A stretch of 64,000 nt of DNA from assembly GCA_036960605.1 (NCBI GenBank), contig JBALXI010000023.1:1-64000 (forward strand), in the 5' to 3' direction. A program made the position numbers and the translations under genes. Below the pieces are notes generated by a model. It was not told where the DNA came from. It worked only from the letters and a program-made list of their open reading frames with translations, and did no database searches. Positions 44,739-54,700 of the stretch are shown piece by piece (the first letter of the stretch is position 1; each line of letters begins with the position of its first letter). Origin of the DNA: Oleispira sp036960605 (lineage in GTDB: Bacteria; Pseudomonadota; Gammaproteobacteria; Pseudomonadales; Oceanobacteraceae).

Positions 44739-45304
44739 TATGCGTGACCTGCATCTGAGCTGAGAAAACCTTCATCAATACCGAGCAGTTTAAGTGCGGC
44801 TTGATACATCTCATCTTCGGGAGTATTAAAAATTATGTTGGCATCGGCTGCGACGGTTATCCAAGAGTTATCCAAGAGTTCTTGTTCTAACTGACCAGGA
44901 TCCCAGCCAGCATATCCTAGCGCGACCTTGTATTTCTTCGGCCCAGTGCCTTGAGCGAGTGACGTCAGAATATCTTTCGAAGTACTGACGTGAATGTCGT
45001 CACTAACCGACAAAGTGGAGCGCCAGTCGCCTTTTTCTAAATGCAGGATGAAGCCATGATCTTGATGGACCGGCCCGCCTAATAAAACAGGATGATCATG
45101 ACCGTAGGCGCCTTCGATCTCTAATTGATCTAAGACTTCATGAAGATTGAGGTCGGTAGGCTGATTAAGAACGATCCCCATCGCACCATCGCCATCATGG
45201 TTGCAGATATAAGTAATGCTGTGTTCAAAAGAGGAATCTTTGAGGGATGGCATAGCGATTAAAAAATGGTGCTTCAAACTGCTGAAAGAATCAGTTGCAG
45301 CCAT
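44738..45304 (-). CDS. YqgE/AlgH family protein
   Basis: This 188-residue protein of the UPF0301 family has HHFLIAMPSLKDSSFEHSI, GAMGIVLNQP, GGPVHQDHGFILH and GYAGWDPGQLEQEL. The biochemical function is unproven; the Pseudomonas homologue is called AlgH. It sits between ruvX and a tonB homologue in the conserved order. An 11-bp direct duplication (about 44861-44882) lies inside the frame but does not break it. Confidence 0.93.
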   Translation of the reverse strand: MAATDSFSSLKHHFLIAMPSLKDSSFEHSITYICNHDGDGAMGIVLNQPTDLNLHEVLDQLEIEGAYGHDHPVLLGGPVHQDHGFILHLEKGDWRSTLSVSDDIHVSTSKDILTSLAQGTGPKKYKVALGYAGWDPGQLEQELLDNSWITVAADANIIFNTPEDEMYQAALKLLGIDEGFLSSDAGHA

Positions 45305-46185
45305 TAGTTTACGTCCGTCATGTAGCGGTTACCTTTAAATTGCCAAGTTCGAATAATTTCGAGTAAATCTATATCTCGTTTCATCTCTTCGGTAAAGGGA
45401 GCGAAAGGGGCTGAGCGGCGAACGATACGAATAGCCGCATCATCAAGCACTTTTTTGCCAGAAGATTTTAAAATACGTAGGTTGTTAATGGTTCCATTTG
45501 GATTGATGGAAACCAATAAGCGTAATGAACAATCGTTGTAGCAGCTCTCTGCTTCACGCGGGTAATTGATGGTTCCCATTTTTTCAATTTTACGACGCCA
45601 GCTATTCACGTAATACGCGTCATTGGCCTTCATTGTCGATGCCGCTGTCAGGCGTTGGATTCGAGGTGCCTTGGCATAGATTTGGCGCATAGTATCAAGC
45701 TTCGCTTCTAAGCTGGCCATTTCTAAGCTGCGTTCTAATAAAGTTTTCTTCGGCCCATTAGGCAGATCAATTAATTCAATCGCTTCCGGCTCTGGTTTTA
45801 GCTGAGTTTTAAAGCGACTTTCATTATTACTGGAAATTAAGGCAGCTTGTTCGGGTTTAACTTGTGGGGCGCTAGCTTGCTGTTCAAGAGGGGAGGTTTG
45901 TTGAATGCTATTGGCATTAAAGTCGGCATCAACGTCGGTAGTCAGCATCTTAGCTTCGTCTAGCGTGCCACTACCTTGTTGGTTTTCTTGGGCGAGAAAA
46001 TCAGCTTTTTCCGGAGCTTGCTCGCTCTTGTAGCCTGCCAACGTAACCTCTAAGGTTTGTGAAGTTTGGCTTTGGTCCGTAGTCGTAAAGCTGATGCCCA
46101 ATATGAGCGCCGCATGTAACAAGGTGGCCAAGAAACCAGTAAAGGTTAAGCGGTCAGCACTGGTAACTGTAGCGGAGCTACTCAT
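45304..46185 (-). CDS. TonB-family protein (TonB3-like)
   Basis: This 293-residue protein has an N-terminal membrane anchor (residues about 15-35), a long variable Gln/Glu-rich periplasmic region, and a C-terminal TonB domain of about 90 residues (YPREAESCYNDCSLRLLVSI, RILKSSGKKVLDDAA). The position upstream of yqgE and after gshB equals that of tonB3 in P. aeruginosa, a gene reported to be needed for normal twitching and pilus assembly. Two Cys in the TonB domain may form a disulfide. ATG 46185 is preferred over GTG 46197, because GTGAG sits just before it. Confidence 0.88.
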   Translation of the reverse strand: MSSSATVTSADRLTFTGFLATLLHAALILGISFTTTDQSQTSQTLEVTLAGYKSEQAPEKADFLAQENQQGSGTLDEAKMLTTDVDADFNANSIQQTSPLEQQASAPQVKPEQAALISSNNESRFKTQLKPEPEAIELIDLPNGPKKTLLERSLEMASLEAKLDTMRQIYAKAPRIQRLTAASTMKANDAYYVNSWRRKIEKMGTINYPREAESCYNDCSLRLLVSINPNGTINNLRILKSSGKKVLDDAAIRIVRRSAPFAPFTEEMKRDIDLLEIIRTWQFKGNRYMTDVN

Positions 46186-46226
46186 GGGCGATCTCACATT
46201 GATATTAATTAAAAAGTAACCCTAGT

Positions 46227-47177
46227 TTAACAGCGCACCTTCTGTAGTAAACAGTCGATTAGCTGGTCTGCGACATCAATACCAGAATCACGACTGATTT
46301 CACGAACACAGGTTGGGCTGGTGACGTTAATTTCAGTGACGTAATCACCAATGACATCTAGACCCACAAAATATAAACCCTTCTCTTTTAGTTTAGGGCC
46401 AATTTTATCGGCAATGGCTTTTTCTTTGTCAGATAGTGGCATTGTGATGCCTGATCCGCCAGCGGCTAGGTTGCCGCGTGTTTCGCCATCGGCTGGAATT
46501 CGCGCCAGGGTAAACGGCACGGCTTCACCATCAATGATCAGAATACGCTTATCGCCTTGAGTAATTTCAGGAATAAAGCGTTGCGCCATAATCTGTTGTT
46601 TGCCGTGATCGGTTAACGTTTCAATAATAACGCTGACATTAGGATCATCTTTCTTTAGACGGAAGATAGACGAGCCGCCCATGCCGTCTAGAGGTTTGAA
46701 AATGACGTCGCCGTGCTCAGCATGAAAAGCCTTTAGTAAGTCGGGGCGGCGAGTAACCGTTGTTGGACTCATTAATTCAGCGAACTCGGTGGCAAAAACC
46801 TTTTCATTACAGTCACGTAAGCTTTGTGGATTGTTCGCCACGAGTACGCCTTGCTGCGCAGCACGCTCTAATATATAGGTGCTGTAGATGAATTCACTAT
46901 CGAACGGAGGATCTTTGCGCATTAAAATCAGCTGCAAATCACTTAACGGTCTATCGACGGCTTCTTCTTTTTGGAACCAATTATCAGGATCCATAGCGAC
47001 CTTGATGGGAGCCATTCGACCATACGCTTCGCCGTTTTGTATGGAGAGGTCTTGCTGCTCCATGTAGAACAGTTCGCAATCACGTTGCTGGGCGGCAAAC
47101 ATCAAAGCGAGTGAGGTATCTTTGTGAAAAGAAATTTGTTCAATGGGATCCATAACGATGCCAACTTTGATGCTCAT
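46227..47177 (-). CDS. gshB: Glutathione synthetase
   Basis: GshB ligates glycine to gamma-glutamylcysteine with ATP. The 316-residue ATP-grasp enzyme starts MSIKVGIVMDPIEQISFHKD, with AGGAG 5 nt upstream; the frame upstream of it is not coding. Glycine-rich loop KPLDGMGGSSIFRL and the metal-binding EINVTSPTCVREI are present. It heads the minus-strand operon and diverges from pilG across 215 bp. Confidence 0.97.
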   Translation of the reverse strand: MSIKVGIVMDPIEQISFHKDTSLALMFAAQQRDCELFYMEQQDLSIQNGEAYGRMAPIKVAMDPDNWFQKEEAVDRPLSDLQLILMRKDPPFDSEFIYSTYILERAAQQGVLVANNPQSLRDCNEKVFATEFAELMSPTTVTRRPDLLKAFHAEHGDVIFKPLDGMGGSSIFRLKKDDPNVSVIIETLTDHGKQQIMAQRFIPEITQGDKRILIIDGEAVPFTLARIPADGETRGNLAAGGSGITMPLSDKEKAIADKIGPKLKEKGLYFVGLDVIGDYVTEINVTSPTCVREISRDSGIDVADQLIDCLLQKVRC

Positions 47178-47392
47178 GACTGCTCCTGAAGGTATAAACG
47201 AATATAATGAAGACATTTTACCCTAACTATTCAGACTTGCAGTGGAATTAATTGTTCCAACCAGTTCTTACTTTTAGTAGTTTGCGTTGTTAAGGCCTAC
47301 AATTATATGTTACAAAGGTTGTAATCAGCGTTCCTCAGACATTGAGGCCGCTATCCTAGCAAAAAATAATTTGGATGGTTGAAGGCAAATAT

Positions 47393-47773
47393 ATGGACGA
47401 TAACTTTGATAACCTGAAAGTTATGGTTATTGACGATAGTAAAACTATTCGTCGTACCGCCGAGACCCTTTTAAAGAAGGTCGGTTGTGAGGTGATAACT
47501 GCAACTGATGGTTTTGATGCGTTGGCAAAAATCGCAGATACCCACCCAAATATTATCTTTGTGGACATTATGATGCCTCGATTAGATGGCTACCAGACGT
47601 GTGCACTAATTAAAAACAACTCTAAGTTTAAAGATACGCCAGTGATTATGTTGTCGAGTAAAGATGGTTTATTCGATAAGGCAAAGGGTCGTATTGTGGG
47701 TTCGGATCAATATTTAACCAAGCCGTTTAGTAAAGATGAGTTGCTTGGTGCAATTCGAAACTTTGTTAAGTAG
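47393..47773 (+). CDS. pilG: PilG, CheY-like response regulator of the Chp system
   Basis: This 126-residue single receiver domain starts with LKVMVIDDSKTIRRTAETLL, almost the form seen in Pseudomonas. It has the phospho-Asp in IIFVDIMMPRLDGY and the Lys in LTKPFSKDEL. PilG receives phosphate from ChpA and promotes pilus extension and cAMP output. The ATG at 47393 has GAAGG 7 nt upstream and is preferred over the ATG at 47375. Confidence 0.95.
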   Translation: MDDNFDNLKVMVIDDSKTIRRTAETLLKKVGCEVITATDGFDALAKIADTHPNIIFVDIMMPRLDGYQTCALIKNNSKFKDTPVIMLSSKDGLFDKAKGRIVGSDQYLTKPFSKDELLGAIRNFVK

Positions 47774-47810
47774 TTTGTAGATAGAATTATAATTTAGAGG
47801 TAATTTGAGA

Positions 47811-48176
47811 ATGGCTCGTGTACTTGTAGTTGACGATTCTCCGACGGAAACGCATTCGTTTAAAACGATGCTGGAACAGCATGGACATGAAGTCTTGACT
47901 GCTGAAAATGGTGCTGATGGTGTAGCGCTTGCTCGTCAAGAAAAGCCTGACGTAGTTTTAATGGATATTGTTATGCCTGGACTTAACGGTTTTCAGGCAA
48001 CTCGTCAATTAACTAAGGATCCGGGAACGCAGCATATTCCTGTGATTATTGTGACGACGAAAGATCAAGAAACTGATCGAGTTTGGGGTAAGCGACAAGG
48101 TGCTAGTGGTTATCTTGTTAAGCCTGTTCCAGCGGCTCGTTTAATGGAAGAAATTGAATCAGTAATGGCTAGTTAA
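47811..48176 (+). CDS. pilH: PilH, CheY-like response regulator of the Chp system
   Basis: This 121-residue receiver domain has VLVVDDSPTETH, the phospho-Asp in VVLMDIVMPGLNGF and YLVKPVPAARL. PilH acts as the second output regulator or phosphate sink beside PilG and is linked to retraction. The ATG at 47811 follows AGAGG at 47796-47800. It lies 37 bp after pilG. Confidence 0.95.
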   Translation: MARVLVVDDSPTETHSFKTMLEQHGHEVLTAENGADGVALARQEKPDVVLMDIVMPGLNGFQATRQLTKDPGTQHIPVIIVTTKDQETDRVWGKRQGASGYLVKPVPAARLMEEIESVMAS

Positions 48177-48177
48177 T

Positions 48178-48702
48178 ATGCAACCTTTTGCCCTGTTAGT
48201 TGAAATTGCACAAAAAAGCCGAAGTAATGCTAGTGAGTTACCGCAAAAAACGGAAGCGGTGACCTATTGGCGTGGCATTGGTTTTATGTTGGCAGGGCAG
48301 CGATTTGTGGCGCCTATGGGTGACGTGGGTGAGATTTTACAGACTCCACGAGTAACTAAGGTGCCAGGAGTGCGGAATTGGATGCTTGGGGTGTCCAATA
48401 TTCGAGGCCGTTTAGTCCCTGTTTTGGATTTGGCCGGTTTGTTGGATGTGCCTTCAAAGGCTAGTTGGCGTACTCGCCGAGTACTAGTCATTGGTGAGGG
48501 TCAGCATCAGCATGGTTTATTAGTTGATGCTGTGCTCGGGATGCAGCAGTTCCCTTCTCACCAAATAAGTAATCAAATGTACGTTGAAGCAAATTATGCA
48601 CCTTATGTGCGTGGTGGCTTTGAGCGTGACGGGTCTAATTGGCCCATCTTTAGTTTTACCGACCTGATGCAAGCAGATGAATTTCTGCAGGTAGCAGTAT
48701 AA
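48178..48702 (+). CDS. pilI: PilI, CheW-like adaptor
   Basis: This 174-residue CheW-domain protein couples the receptor PilJ to the kinase ChpA. The CheW core shows GIGFMLAGQRFVAPMGDVGEIL and GVSNIRGRLVPVLDLAGLL. It begins one base after the pilH stop, so the two are translationally close, and no separate ribosome site is evident. Confidence 0.95.
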   Translation: MQPFALLVEIAQKSRSNASELPQKTEAVTYWRGIGFMLAGQRFVAPMGDVGEILQTPRVTKVPGVRNWMLGVSNIRGRLVPVLDLAGLLDVPSKASWRTRRVLVIGEGQHQHGLLVDAVLGMQQFPSHQISNQMYVEANYAPYVRGGFERDGSNWPIFSFTDLMQADEFLQVAV

Positions 48703-48786
48703 TAAAATAAGTTTGTTGCGATTCACTTCATGAATTGCGCTGAATCACTAAGAATAACAAACGTGCAAACAGTACGGAGTAGCGGA

Positions 48787-50823
48787 ATGAGCAAAGCAAC
48801 GGGAAGCGTTTGGTCCACGGTATTTGGAAACCCAAGAGCAGGTTTCTTTACTGTGATGCTAATTGTTTCAATTCTGGCATTCTTGGGTGTGACGATTTTT
48901 GTAAACACTCAAGCAAACCAAGATAAAGAATATATTAGCCACGCTGGTGAGCTTCGAGTTCTTTCTCAGGAACTAGCAAAGAACGCGGTGGAAGCTGCGG
49001 GCGGTAAAGCAGAAGCTTTCGCGTTATTGCGTACAGCACGTAATAGCTTTGAAACTCGTTGGGGTTATTTGACTCTAGGTAATGCAGAGACTGGCCTTCC
49101 GCCAGCAGAAATTGCTGCGATGACCAATGTGCAGGGTATTTGGAACAAGGTTTCCAATAACGCCGATCAAATTGTACAAGCTCAAGATATTATTCTTTCT
49201 TTGCACGAGGTTGCTGCAACCTTGGCGGAAACGATTCCTCAGCTTCAAGTCGAATACGATGAAATTGTAGAAATTTTACTTGATAGTGGTGCTCCTGCAG
49301 AGCAGGTTGCTGTTGCTCAGCGTCAGTCATGGTTAGCAGAGCGTATTGTTCGCTCGGTAAACAAGGTGCTCGGCGGTGGTGAAGATGCAGTAATGGCAGC
49401 CGATGCATTCGGACGAGATGCTTCTCTTTTCGGTCGTGTACTTAACGGTATGATCGAAGGTAACGTCGCGATGAACCTGAGTCAGGTGAGTGATGAGGAA
49501 GCGATCTTTGCTTTGGCAGAAATTGCTGAATTGTTTGAATTCGTATCGGGTTCGGTTGATGAAATTCTTGAAACCTCTCCTGAGTTATTCCAAGTACGTG
49601 AAGCATCGGATGCGATTTTCGCCGATTCTCAACTATTACTGAATGAAACCTCTTCTTTGACCAACGGCTTTCAGACGAATACTGAAGGCTTAGGTATTTT
49701 ACAGATCATCGCTTATCTATCTGCCCTTATGGCCGTTGTCGGTATGGTTGGTTTGGGTGTTATCTCTTATCAAAATACGCGTAAAGATTTATCTGAAACA
49801 GCGTATAAAAATGAGCAAAACCAGATTGCAATTTTACGTCTACTGGATGAAATTGCCGATTTGGCCGATGGTGATTTAACAACGCAGGCAACGGTAACGG
49901 AAGACTTTACTGGTGCGATTGCTGACTCCATTAACTACGCAATCGATCAGATGCGCTCGTTGGTATCGGCAATTAACGAAACAGCGGTACAAGTATCGTC
50001 TGCTGCACAAGAAACGCAGGCAACAGCAATGCATCTTGCTGAGGCATCTGAGCATCAGGCTCAGGAAATTGCTGGGGCATCAGCGGCAATTAACGAAATG
50101 GCCGTATCGATTGACCAAGTATCGGCAAACGCCTCCGAATCATCTGCGGTAGCAGAGCGATCGGTTGCGATCGCCAATAAAGGTGCTGAAGTGGTACAGG
50201 CTACGATTCACGGCATGGATAACATTCGTGAACAGATTCAAGAAACGTCTAAGCGTATTAAGCGTCTGGGTGAGTCGTCGCAGGAAATTGGGGATATCGT
50301 ATCTCTTATTACCGATATTGCCGATCAAACAAACATTCTATCGCTTAACGCTGCAATTCAGGCTTCCATGGCAGGTGATGCAGGTCGAGGCTTCGCAGTT
50401 GTTGCCGATGAAGTACAGCGACTAGCAGAACGTTCTGCCGCGGCAACCAAGCAGATTGAAGCGTTGGTTAAAACGATTCAGAATGATACTAACGAAGCTG
50501 TTATCTCGATGGAAACCACAACTTCAGAAGTGGTACGAGGCGCACGTTTAGCACAGGATGCTGGTGTCGCCTTGGAAGAAATTGAGAATGTATCGAAAAA
50601 CTTGGCTGACTTGATTCAGAACATCTCCAACGCTGCACGTCAGCAGGCATCTTCTGCTGGTCATATTTCGAATACGATGAACGTTATTCAAGAAATTACG
50701 TCGCAGACATCTGCGGGTACGACGGCAACAGCGAAATCGATTGGTAACCTTGCCGATATGGCGAACAAGTTACGTGAATCAGTAGCTGGCTTTAAGCTTC
50801 CTGAGAGTGAACAAACTCTATAG
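48787..50823 (+). CDS. pilJ: PilJ, methyl-accepting chemoreceptor for twitching
   Basis: This 678-residue receptor has membrane segment 1 (residues about 18-39), a periplasmic region with two PilJ-type helical sensor repeats, segment 2 (about 302-328), a HAMP-like stretch, and a cytoplasmic signalling coiled coil. The hairpin tip reads IADQTNILSLNAAIQASMAG, and methylation regions lie on each side. In P. aeruginosa PilJ senses pilin and surface contact. The start ATG 48787 has GGAG 8 nt upstream; the open frame from 48730 is longer but lacks support. Confidence 0.96.
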   Translation: MSKATGSVWSTVFGNPRAGFFTVMLIVSILAFLGVTIFVNTQANQDKEYISHAGELRVLSQELAKNAVEAAGGKAEAFALLRTARNSFETRWGYLTLGNAETGLPPAEIAAMTNVQGIWNKVSNNADQIVQAQDIILSLHEVAATLAETIPQLQVEYDEIVEILLDSGAPAEQVAVAQRQSWLAERIVRSVNKVLGGGEDAVMAADAFGRDASLFGRVLNGMIEGNVAMNLSQVSDEEAIFALAEIAELFEFVSGSVDEILETSPELFQVREASDAIFADSQLLLNETSSLTNGFQTNTEGLGILQIIAYLSALMAVVGMVGLGVISYQNTRKDLSETAYKNEQNQIAILRLLDEIADLADGDLTTQATVTEDFTGAIADSINYAIDQMRSLVSAINETAVQVSSAAQETQATAMHLAEASEHQAQEIAGASAAINEMAVSIDQVSANASESSAVAERSVAIANKGAEVVQATIHGMDNIREQIQETSKRIKRLGESSQEIGDIVSLITDIADQTNILSLNAAIQASMAGDAGRGFAVVADEVQRLAERSAAATKQIEALVKTIQNDTNEAVISMETTTSEVVRGARLAQDAGVALEEIENVSKNLADLIQNISNAARQQASSAGHISNTMNVIQEITSQTSAGTTATAKSIGNLADMANKLRESVAGFKLPESEQTL

Positions 50824-50830
50824 GCTTAAA

Positions 50831-51730
50831 ATGACTAACTCGTCAGATTTTTTTTCTAATAAGCGCTCCGGTTTTGGCATGATGCCAGATATGGAAGAAG
50901 GGCAATTTCTGCTTTGGCAGAACTTGCTTGAGGAGCGGACAGGCATGTGCCTGGCTCCTCAGCGCAAATCCTTTCTTCAAACTAGCTTAGGTATTCGCAT
51001 GCGCGAGCTAGGCTGTGATGACTATGAGGATTATTACCAGAAGGTGACGGTTGGTTCAGCCGGTGCTATTGAATGGGCAATACTCTCTGATCGATTAACG
51101 GTTCAGGAAACGCGATTTTTTCGTGACCCTGATGCCATGATGTTCGTTAAAAACCATTTGTTAGAAATGGTTAAAACAGCTTCGTTAAATCGATCTTTTG
51201 ATATTTGGAGTATGGGCTGTTCTTCTGGCGAAGAGGTTTATAGTTTGGCTATGCTGGCGGACGAATGCTTGTCACCCTTAGGGTATAAGTATTCTGTTAC
51301 GGGGACGGATTTATCAACAGTGGTATTGCGTAAAGCACGCCAGGGAAAATATCCTATCCGTAAGTTGGAAACGCTTCCGGTTTCGTATCGTCAACGCTAT
51401 TGCGTCGCTGTAGAAAAACACGAGTACCAGGTCATATCTGAATTGCGAGATCGTACGTGTTTCTCGCAAGTAAATGCTTTAAATTTAGACGCTTTCCCTG
51501 TTTCAGGGTTAAGTATTATCTACTGTCAGAATTTATTAATATATTTTCGTCGGTGGCGTCGCCGTGAAATTCTTAATGCGTTGGCTGATCGTTTAGTTGA
51601 TGGTGGGATTTTAGTAACAGGTTTAGGTGAAATGGTAGATTGGCAGCATCCAAATTTAGTTCAGGTTGATAGTAATAAATTATCGATTTATATACGACGT
51701 GATAATAATAATCAGATGAGAGGGCGCTAG
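50831..51730 (+). CDS. pilK: PilK, CheR-type chemoreceptor methyltransferase
   Basis: This 299-residue SAM-dependent enzyme methylates glutamates of PilJ. It has the CheR N-terminal helical part (LLEERTGMCLAPQRKSFLQ), motif WSMGCSSGEEVYSLAM, TGTDLS and IYCQNLLIYF. The Arg usually following QNLLIYF is present. It starts eight bases after the pilJ stop if ATG 50831 is used; a GTG at 50807 inside pilJ is a weaker alternative. Confidence 0.93.
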   Translation: MTNSSDFFSNKRSGFGMMPDMEEGQFLLWQNLLEERTGMCLAPQRKSFLQTSLGIRMRELGCDDYEDYYQKVTVGSAGAIEWAILSDRLTVQETRFFRDPDAMMFVKNHLLEMVKTASLNRSFDIWSMGCSSGEEVYSLAMLADECLSPLGYKYSVTGTDLSTVVLRKARQGKYPIRKLETLPVSYRQRYCVAVEKHEYQVISELRDRTCFSQVNALNLDAFPVSGLSIIYCQNLLIYFRRWRRREILNALADRLVDGGILVTGLGEMVDWQHPNLVQVDSNKLSIYIRRDNNNQMRGR

Positions 51731-51733
51731 GCG

Positions 51734-54700
51734 ATGAGCCACGATTACATCGCCCTAGAATGGGTCAAAGGCGAAATTGAAGAGACCCTTCAGCAGGCGC
51801 AACAAGCATTAGAAGCCTACGTAGAAAATACGCAGGATCGTACTCGCCTTAAATTTTGTTTGAGTTATCTTCATCAAGTGCAAGGCACTTTGCAGATGGT
51901 CGAGTTTTACGGCGCGGCATTGTTAGCAGAAGAAATGGAAGCTTTGGCTAAGGTTTTGGCTGAAGGTGATGTTGCTAATGAAATGGATGTGCTTGAAGTA
52001 TTAATGCAGGCAATTCTGCAGCTGCCAAGCTATCTGGAGCATATTAAGGTCGGTCGAAGAGACTTGCCAGTTGTTTTGCTGCCGATTCTTAATGAATTAC
52101 GCGCTGCTCGTGGTGAAAGCTTAATGTCTGAAACGGCATTATTCACTCCGAATATAGAAGCTCCTGCAGCTCTATCTACTGACGAATTAAATAAATTTAA
52201 TGATCCTGGCTTTGCTCCTTGGTTGAAAAAATTACGCCAAATGCAACAGACGGCTATCTTGCATGTTCTTCGCGGTGAGCAAGAAGCACTAGCGATCGAT
52301 TATCTACATAAAGTATTTACTCGCCTTTATAAGTCATTAGGAAAAACTCCCCAAGGTTTAGTCTGGCTGCCTGCGCTGGCATTTGTTGAATACCTTAAAA
52401 CAGAAGAAAGTATTCCGAAAAGTGCTAAGCCATTATTGCGACAATTAGATGCGCAACTAAAGCAAATTCAGGATCAGGGTATTGAAGTATTAAATACCCC
52501 AGTACCCGATGAACTACTTAAAAATATTCTTTATTATATTGCCAAGTCACCTTTGGATACGGGTGCTATTGCAGCGGTTAAAAAGCAATTTAATTTAGCA
52601 GCAGCTTTGCCTAATGATCAAGAATTACAGGCACAGCGCGATGCGCTTTCGGGTCCTGATAAGGAGACCGTTGGCAGTGTTGTTACTGCATTAATAGAAG
52701 AAATTGCAGGGCTAAAAGAACAATTTGATCAGTTGGTTCGTGGTGACGATGACCGTGAGCAATCACTGGCATCTCTAATGCCAACGTTTAAGCAGCTGTC
52801 CGATACCATGGGCATGCTGGGGCTAGGTATGCCCCGCCGAGTATTACAAGAACAACAAAGTAACGTTGCCCGCTTGATTGATCAGGGAAGTGTGTCTGAT
52901 GCTGAATTGATGGATACCGCGGGTGCCTTACTCTATGTAGAAGCCACCTTAAATGGTATGCAGGCGGAAGGTACGCTGGTAGAAACCAGGCCAGAAGATG
53001 TCTCTGTTAGTAGTGCACAAAAAGCCGTATTACATGAAGCGCGCAATGTCTTAGAACAAGTTAAAGATTCAGTTGTTGAATATATCGCAAAGCAATGGGA
53101 TGCCACTGAACTAGAAGAAGCTCCGCACTGGTTGAGGTCTATAGAAGGCTCAATCAATATGATTCCACTTCCTCGAGCGGCTAAGATTCTTGAAGGCGCC
53201 GCCGATTTTGTTGAAAAACAGTTAATCGCTGAGGGTTTGAAAGCTCAGTGGAGTGTGATGGATAACTTTGCAGATATCCTCACCAGTGTCGAGTATTACA
53301 TTGAACGTTATAGTAATAGTCCGCAAGAAGCAGATGAAAATTTACTCCATCGCGCAGAGATTGCTTTGTCCAACTTACCTGGCCAAACAGTTACGCAAGA
53401 TGAAATTTTAGAAGTTTCTGCCACTAACACAAGTGATGATCTTGCTACTGCACTAGACCAAATAGATATCACCGATGATATCGGCTTAAATGCTGAAGTT
53501 GATTTAGCAGCCACTTTAGACGAAGCCGTTGAGCCTGAAGTTAATGAAATCGAAACAGTTTTACCGGTAGCGGAAATTCAGGCTGAAGAAATTGCAGTAG
53601 AAGACGCATCTCTTGATGATCTTTTAGATATTAATTTGCTTGATACTGTCAGCGTTGAGCCTGTAGTTGAGCATGATTCAATAGTTGAAGTTGTTCCGGT
53701 TGCTGCAGATATTGAAGAGGATGATTTAATTGATGATGAAATCATTGAGATTTTCCTAGAAGAAGCAGAAGAAGTACTAGAAACATTACAAGAATCTTGG
53801 CCTGAATATCGCCAAGAAAATACCAATACTGAAGCGCAATCAACCGTTCGTCGTGCCTTTCATACACTAAAAGGCAGTGGCCGCATGGTCAAGGCTGAAG
53901 TGCTTGGCGAGCTAGCATGGTCCATTGAAAATATGCTTAATCGAGTGATTGAGCAGACCATTAATCTAGACGAAAATGCCTGTGCGTTGATTGATCAGGT
54001 TATTATTCATATCCCTAAGCTGATTGAAAATTTCCGTCTACGTAGTGCGGTTAGTATTGATACTGCATCGCTTATGAGCTACGCAGAGTCGTTATCGCAA
54101 GGCGAAGATGTTAATAACTTTAAGTCGCAATTTTCTACTTCTGTACCAGCGGTTGAAGTCGAAGCAGTAGCGCTAGAAGTCGAAACGCTAGAAGTCGAAG
54201 AATTGAGTGATGATTCAGAAGACAGCTTGCTTGACGATACTCTATTGGAAATTTTCCGTTCAGAGGTCGCGACTCACCTTGAGGCTGTGAGTGATTTTAT
54301 AACAGAGTCGCAAACAACAGATTTCAATAATGAACTTTCAGATCAATTACAGCGTGCATTGCATACCTTAAAAGGTAGTGCGCATATGGCAGGTATTTCA
54401 CCGATAGCCTTGATTGCCTCGCCATTAGAAAAACTGGTCAAAGAATTACGTGCCTATCAAATAAAAAATACTCCGGGTTTGATTAGCCTGCTGGTTGAAG
54501 GTAGCGCGCTCATTCAATTAGGAATGGAGCAGCTGGAAACAAACCCTATTGCTCCTTTGCCAAATGAAGGTGAATTTCTAATAAAAGTGGCTGCAATGGA
54601 ACAGCTATTTTTGGCACCTATTTCAGCCGGTGGCAGAGATAGAGCATTGCCTGATCCTCAGCAATTGGCACAATTTTTAACTCAAGGGATGGATGTACTG

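Noticed and set aside
44855..44890. Frameshift in yqgE caused by an 11-bp tandem duplication
   Set aside because: The reading frame stays open and the protein continues with the normal YqgE C-terminal sequence.
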